Of a stretch of 64,000 bases of DNA, positions 55,570-64,000 are shown piece after piece. The stretch lies in assembly GCF_021134715.1 (NCBI RefSeq), contig NC_060021.1, positions 3,348,001 through 3,412,000 of the forward strand. The letters are read 5' to 3'. A program made the translations under genes and the position numbers. The notes beneath the pieces were generated by a model. The model was not told where the DNA came from. It saw nothing but the letters and a program-made list of their open reading frames with translations, and did not search any database. This DNA comes from Daphnia pulex. Taxonomy: Eukaryota; Arthropoda; Branchiopoda; Diplostraca; Daphniidae. Position 1 is the stretch's first letter. Every line of letters starts with the position of its first letter.

Positions 55570-58359
55570 CTAATAAAAATGTAACGTATCAGTACTGTAG
55601 CTAATATGTGCTAATATCAAAACATCAATTTGCATGCGTATAAATATAGGCATAGTATTTTTTTGAATTTTTTTTTATGTGCAACGAACCACCAGTGCCC
55701 ATGCACAACACAAGGATTTGCATGATGCAGTTGCATCGCAATTGTCAAATTTTCATTAATGTGGCCAAGTAGTAGAATAGTATTTAAAAATCTGATACAA
55801 TAGCAAACGATTAATAAATAATTGGATCAATCTGATATAATAGCAAACGATTAATAAATAATTGGATCAAAGTTAAATTAATTTTGCAATTTGCATCGTA
55901 TATTTTATGATTATTGATATAAAAAAATATCTGTACAGCTATTGGCCTATTGATAATATTATTTTTAAAAAAATTAAAAACAAAATTACCAAGATTTGTT
56001 GCATGTTGAAGTCGCCTACCGTAATTTTGAATTGGACAGATTTGTTTTGATAAGCAAATTTTATATGAATGATTCAAATTTGACAACAGACTCGCAAGCA
56101 CAATAAGACTTTAAATTAAGTAGTAGTGTCTAACTGTCTATTAATTTTCTACTTGTATATGCTGAAATAGAAAAACCGAAAACAAGAGAACTATATTCTG
56201 TGTGGTTCTTGTAATAATAAGAAAATAGAAGTGAATGGAGCTAGTGAAATCAGATAGCATAAATACTAATACTGCTCCAGCATGGGAAAAATAAGGGAGC
56301 TCTCGAGCTCCGCCCATATATCTACATGCTTATAAAGAAAAACAAAAGGTGCTGTGGGAAAAACCCAGCTCGTAGCTTTGGTAAACCCAGCACTGGAATG
56401 GTGAGAAACGAAATATTTATAAAGAAAAACCAGAAGTGTCGTGGAAAAACCCAGCTTACTGCTTTATTAGATGGTAAAACAAGGGAAGTAGGCCTATAGG
56501 AAATCCCATAGGCTAATAGAGTAATAGGTTGTGCACAACAAATTTAATTCTAAACAAAACAAGGGAGAATTTTACGTAAATTTGAAATTTTGCGAAAGTT
56601 GTCGATTTTGCCAGGTGTACGAATTTCTGGAATTTGATAGAATTTTGGAGTCATTTTCGAAAAAATTTGATCAAGTGCGAAGAACGAGAACTTCTTCGAG
56701 TCGACAACCCCTCGAGGTTTCGAAAGTTTTTTTTTGCTAATAATTGAGGTGAGAATTTATGTTAATTTCTCCTGCTATAGCAAACTAGTTTGTCCAGAGT
56801 AATAACTGCTTTCTACATCCTCATATGGCTGCTAGAATGTTATAAGAAAGAAGGGCTAAAAAGAAGCCAAACGATTTGTTTGTTTTTCTTCCTTATGTAT
56901 AATTGTATATATTAGTTCGGATAATTTATTGTCAAATTTAAATTGACGAATTTTCCGCGTTCCCATCAAGTGAATTATAATATTGCATCACACATGGGAA
57001 CACACATTTTTAGAAATTTAAACATTTGAAGGAAATATATCTTATTATTTCAAAGTTTAAATTACGCAAATATACAATTTCACAACAGTCAAAATTTGAA
57101 GACAAATTTGGTTAAGAGTGCGGTTTCCAAATTCCACTGACAGTCATGGCAAAGTCCGTTTAGGCCTACTCCTTTAGTTGAAATACGTAATGATTTTTCC
57201 CCATTGTAATTTTTAAAAAATACTGATTATATTTAAACGAGGAGATGCCCATCTGGGCTGGGCTGCCCTGGCGACGGATACCTCTTGGTGTTTGTATTTA
57301 TATGATCCCTTGCTTCGCGATGCCCAAAGTTCGATACAATTCTAATTATAAGCCGAAACCTTGGCCGAAACTGCCGACGCAAAATAAGAGACCCTTAGAT
57401 GCCACGAGGAAAAATTGATGATTCGTGTTTCAATACAAAAATTACAGAAACATCGCGTTTTAAGAATTTCAGTTGCCGTTTCCTTTAAAAATGTTTCACA
57501 CATCCAACATTAAAAAATTGATTCTAATTGACTTTGCAGTGATAGTTGTACAATTGTACACAAATAATTTCCCTATTAATTTATAATATATAGATTTAAT
57601 AATATTTTTGTGCGTTTCTTGAAATTATTTTTAAACTAATCATACATTTATTCAATGTTTTTTTTTCTAAATTGCAAAATGAGTTTCAATTCGACTTTTA
57701 GATGGCAACGGACAAATTGCTAATTCAAAAATGAACAGGTCAGAAACAATTTCACGGCGGTCATTTCACGGCATGGATTGTTAAATAAAAAAAGATAAGA
57801 ATCACGGATAGCGACATTCGGTGATTACAGCGAAGAATGAAAAAACGAAGAAAATTTGAAAAAAAATTACAAGCAGCCGAGCAGGATATTCACCGGATAT
57901 TCATTTGTTAATGAGAAATAAGAGAAGATTGTCAATAAAAAAGAGGGATTTTACGCCAACGTTACTTTTTGCCAATTTACGCATAGTTGCTGTTGCTGAT
58001 GAAAGTGAAAAGCCAAACAATAAATACTTCGTGTTACGCTAGGCCAATATATTCTCCGGACATGACTAGGGGAAAACCAACTTATGACTATGTTTGAAAA
58101 CCCCATCAGGTAGGAGTCTCTGACCCTATAAAGAGAAAATCAGGACTAAGAAATCATGATGATTTCAGGTTTGCAAGCTAGTGGTATAGGAGATGCAGAA
58201 AAATGATAAAATCAACCTCGAATAAATTATATGTCAAATGACAAGTTAAGGCAAGAACACGTGAACAACTCAACTGGTTTTGGGAAAGTGAAGCTGAAAA
58301 AAAACAAAGGAAATTTCCAACATTTCGAAATTCTGCCCCAAGCAATTTACTTTTGCGAC
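55570..58359. other. Intergenic, AT-rich, small repeats
   Basis: Contains a 40-bp tandem duplication (55790-55869), a repeat pair at 56330-56375 and 56419-56460 ('ttataaagaaaaac', 'ggaaaaacccagct'), and a small plus-strand frame at 57320-57418 (33 codons, basic, unrecognised). No convincing gene; the missing P4HA first exon should lie in the left part, on the minus strand. Confidence 0.3.
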
Positions 58360-58396
58360 TATAAAGCTCGACCAAATCGACAATAGAGAATCATTC
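58360..58396 (+). promoter_or_regulatory. TATA + initiator promoter of the secreted-peptide gene
   Basis: TATAAAG at 58360-58366 and TCATTC at 58391-58396, matching the arthropod initiator TCAKTY, with 33 bp from the first T to the +1 A. The ATG is 56 bp downstream. Confidence 0.6.
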
Positions 58397-58448
58397 GACA
58401 GTATACATATTCAAAAAATAATATCAAAGTAACATCAGTACTCTAGAC

Positions 58449-58873
58449 ATGAAATCCAAGGTAAGCCTAAAATAAAAATTATATTTATATGTAATTTGAA
58501 TACAATAATATTGAATACACTGCATTTATCTTTGTAGATTATTCTGTTGATATTTGCAATGGTAATGCTGGCCGTCGTGGCAAAAGAAATCAATCCATTC
58601 TCAATTTATGGGAAGAAATCACCTTGGAAATCACTTGGTCTCGTACATGGGCCCTTCAAGCGTGAGGCTGTTCCAACCGTTGCTGACCGTCCCGCTGGAC
58701 TTGAAACCCATCCCACTCACGGAACGGCAACAGCCCAGGAAGAAGAACTGATTCACAAACTCTTCAAGCGTGAGGCTGTTCCATGTCAAGGCCCTCTCCT
58801 TCCCAACGCTGGACTTGGAGGCTGCCACGGATCAGGAAAAATCCTGATCCGCGGCAATGGTATAAAATTTTGA
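58449..58873 (+). CDS. Secreted peptide precursor with duplicated FKREAVP motif
   Basis: Exon 1 is 58449-58460 (MKSK), the intron 58461-58537 is GTAAGC...TTTGTAG, exon 2 is 58538-58873, and AATAAA at 58878 follows the stop by 4 bp. The 115-residue product starts with a signal peptide (IILLIFAMVMLAVVA, cleavage likely near residue 19). The mature part is Gly/Pro/His-rich and holds two copies of FKREAVP, each with a Lys-Arg pair that could be cut by prohormone convertase to free peptides starting EAVP. The last part has two cysteines (CQGPLLPNAGLGGCHGSG). No known family recognised; a neuropeptide-like or secreted defence or structural peptide are options. The start is fixed by the signal peptide and the promoter distance. 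Confidence 0.65.
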
Positions 58874-58884
58874 TTATAATAAAA

Positions 58885-60640
58885 ATGTTAAAGCATTTTA
58901 GCAATGGCTAAAAAAATATCAATTTCCACAGTTGCCAAAATAAATAATGATTAACAATTTAACAGTTATATCAATTTACTTTATAATTAATATAAAGTTT
59001 AATAAAATTAGGAAAAAGTGGAAAACCAACTGATCTGTATAATATACATGTTTGAAAACCCAAAACCCATTTTTTTAGCTTGAATCCAAGCTCCACTCCA
59101 AAGGAGTCACGCCCAAATTTATTTGCTGTTGAAATAAATAATATGATACATTAGAACATAAAACATAAGGCAACGAAGCTGGAAAGAGAAGATAATAAAT
59201 AAATACAATAAATTGCATTTTGGGCGACTGGGACCTCTTAGCCTCTGTGTGGGCGGACGAACTTATCCGGCATGGTATGAAGTTAAAGACCGCACATTGG
59301 CGGCTGTCGGTGTAGCTTTTGGCCGACTCAATGGCGTTCGTAGTCCCATTGCCCCGTAAGGTTGATTAAGAGAGTTGAAGACTAGATATAAGACTAGATT
59401 TTTTTTGGGTATTGCTGTATAAAAAATAGGTGACGTTGGTTTCCATGGTTTGGATTGCGAGATCGATGAAGGCGTTTGACGGTGACGATGGACCTCATTT
59501 TGACCTGGATCGGCCGGAGTGGACAAGAGGATTGATGGCCATCATCGATCCGCATGACGAGGCTGTGTAGGCCTAGTGTCACACTACATGAGTGCTGCGC
59601 TACTTCGAGAGGTTGTCAACTCGAAAAAAATATTCGTTCACCTTATTTTTAATAAAAAGATACGAAAAGATAGAAAAATCTAAAAGAAACATAAGAAAAT
59701 GTGAAAAAATCCGAAAGAAATATTAATAAAAAATAATAATACTAAATTACTAATGATGATATTCATAAAATTATTCAATTTTTTACCATTTTTCGGGTTT
59801 TTCCCTTATTCTTTTCGTAATATGATATTCGTCGTCTATCGTATTCTCTCGCGCGGCTGAGAGAATAGTCGTCAGGGAATGAGGAAATGGGGGTGGATTA
59901 AACTTCATTACACATTCGCAACTTGGAGACGGTTTGCTGAGCTTGAGGTTATGTAGATGTGAGCTGAGTAAGGAGTTGACTGTTAAAAGTTGTGTAATTT
60001 AGGATATAGGAAGGTCTAGATGGGCGGGAAAATTTACGGGTTGTCCTGTGCTGGGGAAAAAATTTAGTGGTGGTCCCTTAGAATCGCTTAGAATCGCTTT
60101 AACGTGGAAAACCCATTCCTATCATCAGCGGCCCGCCGGCCCCAGCCGGCCCCACACCCGTTGATTAATCAGGCATCTTGGCCTGAGTTTTGGACTGCTC
60201 ATCCGGTTCTTTTCCAGCAGTCGCACACAGCCGGGCTTATTCCATATTGAGGATCACCAAAGGTGCGCAGAGTAACGAGATGGGATTACATCAGTTGGGA
60301 GATCATTTATTGTTGCGCAATAAGCGACGAAAGACGGGCGAAGACGGGCGAAGAGACTAATACCCGCTAATAACGAGCTTCTTTTTTCTCGCAAGAGAGT
60401 CTCTTAACAATTACAAGACACAGTGGAGTGCTAGGTGTAATATAACATGAACGCAACATGAATCGCAATTCAAATCAATTGATTCTTAATATTTTACGCC
60501 CTGTCTTAAACTGTTAGTACCTACATTTATGATATTTCTCACTAAGATGTATACGTCATCAGGAGTTGTCTTTAAATTAAACTTACCCCACCCACTTTGC
60601 CCGTTGTTTTATCGATTCTGCCATGTAATCCGTCTATAAT
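58885..60640. other. Intergenic, no gene seen
   Basis: 59022-59065 ('ggaaaaccaactgatc', 'catgtttgaaaaccc') resembles 58074-58105 on the other side of the secreted-peptide gene. GC-richer patches at 59220-59580 and 60120-60350 have only short unrecognised frames. A small tandem GAAGACGGGC repeat is at 60328-60352. Confidence 0.3.
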
Positions 60641-62657
60641 AGTGGTAGGTGTTTTATTTCACACCCGCTGCAGCACCCTCAGGTGTTTTGGGTGGTTTTG
60701 GGTTTCTTTCTTATAGTTTCTTTGGTTTGTTCCCTAATATAGATGTGCAATACCCGCTAGTCGAGCAGCAGTACGTGTCAAACCTCAGTGTGGTTTTCCC
60801 TGATTTCCTATTCTCTGTCTCTCTGCCAGCCAGCGCAGCCAGTCTGAATCTGAATCATTGTTGGTTAGACTTTTTTAAAAGTGTGCAGGTGTGTTTGCGG
60901 CTTGGCGCTTTAAAGACGTCGTTAAAGACGGTCAGAGAAAGACGAGAAAGAGAATGTTCCTCGTGGATGGCATGTTCTGTGTAACAGCTGGAACTTTGTA
61001 ATTTATCATGATAGGCCCTACTTACATGCGCATATGTGGCTGGACTGGGCTGGGTATTCTCAACAATCCGTAAGTTAAGCCGAAATCGTCTCTTGTTATC
61101 GAAAAATCTAATTTCATTTTGTGTACAGTTCCGTTTTGAAATTGAGTTATTATACGAGGCTTGATGTGTTCAAATCTTTTTTAGTTTTACAGTCGACTCC
61201 AATTTAATGAATTCTTAGTCTTATTAGATTCGGTGCTTGCTGTCGCTTGCTGTACAGTATTCAATAGTGATTACAATAGTGTTTATAACAGCCTTGCTGA
61301 AATTTCATCTAAATTTTACAGTGTGTACAGGCTATTACGAATGCTTGCCATTATTTATATCTTGTATTTAAGTTAATAACATGATACTGATTAAATACGG
61401 AAAGACCATAAATCAACGCCGTATGATAAAGAACAGCTTTTCTCTGGGTTCGTTGGCCAGAATACAAAATACTGTTTTGCATGTAGCTGCAAGGAAAAAT
61501 GCAGTTAATATGTTGGAAATGTTTGGAACAATACGTGTGCTTGTTAACTGATTGATAATTATTAGCTGGAATAGAGCCGTTGAAACCCTCATGTTAATTT
61601 GGAGCAGCGAAAATGCGACGTTGATTCGACCGGCATTTTATAAATGGGTGTGAACAAAACCCGTGAATTTTCCTCAATGACAATCAAGAGAATTTTTCTA
61701 AGGTGATCATCGGCTTGATCCTAATTTTGAAAAGTTTACTGTATATACACGCCACTGCAGGAAAAATGCCGTTCTAATATTTATGACAGATCTACATTTA
61801 CAGTGATTCTACCAGCAGTGACAGTGACTACAGTTCCAACTTCACAACACTTCTTACTTCCACAACAACCTGCACCACATCCACAACCTCTTTAACTGCG
61901 TGTCCTGCTCCTGTCTCCTGTCCCGGACGTCGTCGTCGTGCGATCTCGAAAAGCCCAGGATTCTTACACAACGAGAACGAAGAAAACCGAAAAACAGCAG
62001 AATTTCCCTTTCGCCTTCAGCACCAGTCCAGTATGAATGAGTTTCTATTTGTTACATTCATTCTATATAATTCTATATATACTATTATATACTATATAAT
62101 TGACTGACATCGCCTTTTATGTTAGAAACTCTTTTCAAGAAATGAGAAACACTTCGGTCGACCTGATCTAATAAAAGAGCACAGTAGCTGAAATCCCAGC
62201 ATTAGTAATCGAATCAAGTCTGTTGAAACAATCCTTCCGCCCCAAACGTCCACCTTGACCTTCGTAACGTCCGTAACGGCACATCGACGGTAACACAGTG
62301 CTTACAGTGCTACACCAACATTCGGCTCAAGTAGATGTCCAGATGCACACTAGATGGTAGTTCAGTGCACAACCCTACTGCTATGCATCAGCAAGGACAG
62401 GTGTGTTGTGTCGTTTGGTCGTTTCCCCGTTTGAGATGACATTTGAAGTGCAGCTAAGTTGAATTTATTTGAAAATCTTTTCTTCAAATAAGGAAAAAGT
62501 ATGATGTATTGACTACTGATGTATTTAATGCAGCCTTTTGCCAACGAATCACGTGAAACAATCGATTCATTTAAATTTTTTGTTAGGATATGCAAGTTTT
62601 AAAAATGCAATCCAAGATGTCTGGGGCTCTGGGCGGGAATGGATGAGCAGCTCCACT
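60641..62657. other. Intergenic, no gene supported
   Basis: A 111-codon frame at 60649-60984 has no recognisable motif or gene signals. Otherwise AT-rich spacer. Confidence 0.25.
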
Positions 62658-62820
62658 TTAGAGCCTAGCGCGGACCGGGGTGGCCTTGGCCTTGACGACT
62701 TCGGGTGTGTCCTGGATCTGGGCGGGCGCTACCAAATCGGCGATGGGAGCGACGGGCAAGTCGTTGGATTGAACGCGGCACTGTATCCGTAAAACTGCAT
62801 GAGCTTGGGCGGCAATAGCC
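62658..62820 (-). pseudogene. Cuticle protein C-terminal relic
   Basis: The minus strand reads an open frame with AIAAQAHA, then QSNDLPVAPIADLVAPAQIQ and DTPEVVKAKATPVRARL to a TAA at 62658-62660. SNDLPVAP...VAP...DTPEV is the C-terminal part that follows the R&R domain in many crustacean cuticle proteins, and it matches the relic at 39690-40220. The chitin-binding domain that should precede it is absent upstream, so this is a fragment or lone exon. Confidence 0.55.
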
Positions 62821-63699
62821 AACACCAACTATACGACCTTCTTCAGACTTGTTTTGTATTCTGTAAACAGCCCGTTTTATTAATTTACAGTAATAACACG
62901 CAGTTGAATGTTACTGATGTAATGAAAACATAAACGCAATATAGAAATTCATTTTTTAAAGTAATTGATTCCAATTATTTTGTGCTCTTCTTTCAGTATT
63001 TGTTGTAAAGTGAATATATGTTTCGAAACATCTTTGAAAAACGTCCGAGAAAAAAGTTTGACTTACGGTCATAGCAGAATAATCTATTGATTTTTTGAGT
63101 TATAAAAATTGAAAATTAATTTGCGAATTTCTTGTGTGCATTTGCAAGAAGCAAAACTGTAGAAGTCCCCTTCTTTGACGAAAAAACAACAAAGAAATTA
63201 AACCCACCTTGATTATTATTTAGCTATTATAGTCATAAAAACGACTCGCAAAGCAAAGACCCTGTAATTTTCAATTCTTTGATTTTGCACGCAGCCCCTT
63301 CCAATCGAGTTGGGTCTGTATCAGCTAGCGCGCACAAAACATAATTTCCTTTACTGTTTGTTTGGGCTACACTAGAAACGCGTTAAGCCTGACATTGCAG
63401 TGAGAATATAATCTACCGGTACAGGCCTACACGACTCCGTAGCCATCATTATTTGCTACATATTTTCTTGTTTAAAAAGCCAGCGCCTTCCTTTCATAAA
63501 ATAACCAAGAGTTTTGCGTTTTCATGGTAAGTTTGCCCTATATCCGGTCGTTTACAACTTCCCATCTTTCTCTAACCCCCTTCTAAAAAAACTATAATAA
63601 AGGAAAGGCAAAGCGATCTAGTCATCCTCTTTCATTAATGAATTATGAAAATAGAATAAAAATTAAATGCAAATCACAACAAGTATTATCACCAGGCGT
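62821..63699. other. Intergenic, no gene seen
   Basis: AT-rich with short frames only; nothing recognised. Confidence 0.3.
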
Positions 63700-63800
63700 A
63701 AAAGAGATATGAAAATATTATATAAAAGGCCGGAGAATATTAAATTGGTCTCGCTGGTGTCGTTTGTTAGTCTTCACTTACACTTACACATCTATACCGG
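63700..63800 (+). promoter_or_regulatory. Candidate promoter, related to 40362-40450
   Basis: TATATAAAAGG at about 63718-63728, then 'ggtctcgctggtgtcg' and 'agtcttcacttacac'. The similar segment at 40362-40450 follows a cuticle relic, so this may be the promoter of a cuticle-type gene cut off by the retroposon that starts at 63844. Confidence 0.35.
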
Positions 63801-63843
63801 TACATATGTGTCATGTACAGATATAACTTAGGTTATATTCATA

Positions 63844-64000
63844 CGAGTAACCTGAGCCCCGTTCAAATCCGGGGAACTTTTGTCTAGCGTAAAGTTGGAC
63901 TGTTTAAATATTCGCTTTTCTGTAGCACGATCTGCCCGTAATAAATTTTATCGTGGGAGATCTGCGCCCAGTTCCTTACTTGATGATTTCGTCATCACGG
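63844..64000. mobile_element. Partial second copy of the P4HA-intron retroposon, inverted
   Basis: CGAGTAACCTGAGCCCCGTT onward is the reverse complement of the end of 53892-54334, continuing through the 'acgataaaat' and 'gacgaaatc' segments. It runs off the window. Confidence 0.6.

Noticed and set aside
60649..60984. 111-codon plus-strand frame
   Set aside because: No domain, splice or promoter support; length is possible by chance.
62538..62792. 84-codon plus-strand frame
   Set aside because: Its second half is the antisense of the cuticle protein tail on the minus strand, which has the recognisable motif.

Overview
The window looks like nuclear DNA of an arthropod, most likely a cladoceran crustacean of the Daphnia kind. 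Reasons: short GT-AG introns (about 55-120 bp), a TATA plus TCAKTY-type initiator promoter, an arthropod gustatory receptor relic, RR-type cuticle protein relics, and many DIRS-type tyrosine-recombinase retrotransposons. This is inference from content; no marker gene fixes the species.

Layout. 1-1804 holds minus-strand pieces of two unrelated host genes joined together: an ARM-repeat region like SARM1 and a piece of RNA polymerase III largest subunit (POLR3A-like), both with frame breaks. 1970-3518 is a MITE-like element with a second MITE inside it. 3239-34736 is the main feature: a direct tandem duplication of a unit of about 15.75 kb, with two copies differing at only about three places that I could find. 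Each copy carries fragments of a DIRS element, a non-LTR retrotransposon 3' end, several MITEs, one intact 345-residue two-domain papain-fold-like gene, a long fold-back element, and a decayed transposase-like gene with introns. Copy 2 ends in a 20-bp satellite array.

34800-40769 contains a decayed gag gene, a pyrimidine-rich microsatellite, further MITEs and a cuticle protein relic. 40770-48764 is a nested pair of DIRS-like retrotransposons on the minus strand. The inner one (41037-45571) looks complete: one gag-RT-RNase H frame, an overlapping tyrosine recombinase frame, inverted ends and an internal complementary region. The outer one keeps only a gag gene, its two ends and its own internal complementary region.

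48800-64000 is mostly host sequence: a small minus-strand gene ending just beside the DIRS element, a gustatory receptor pseudogene, a nearly full prolyl 4-hydroxylase alpha gene in 11 phase-consistent exons (52563-55569, minus), a complete small secreted-peptide gene (58449-58873), a second cuticle relic on the minus strand, and two copies of one retroposon in opposite orientation (53892-54334 and 63844 to the window end).

How things relate: most of the sequence is layered mobile DNA. The only coding units that look functional are the duplicated papain-fold-like gene, the prolyl 4-hydroxylase, the secreted-peptide gene and the inner DIRS element.
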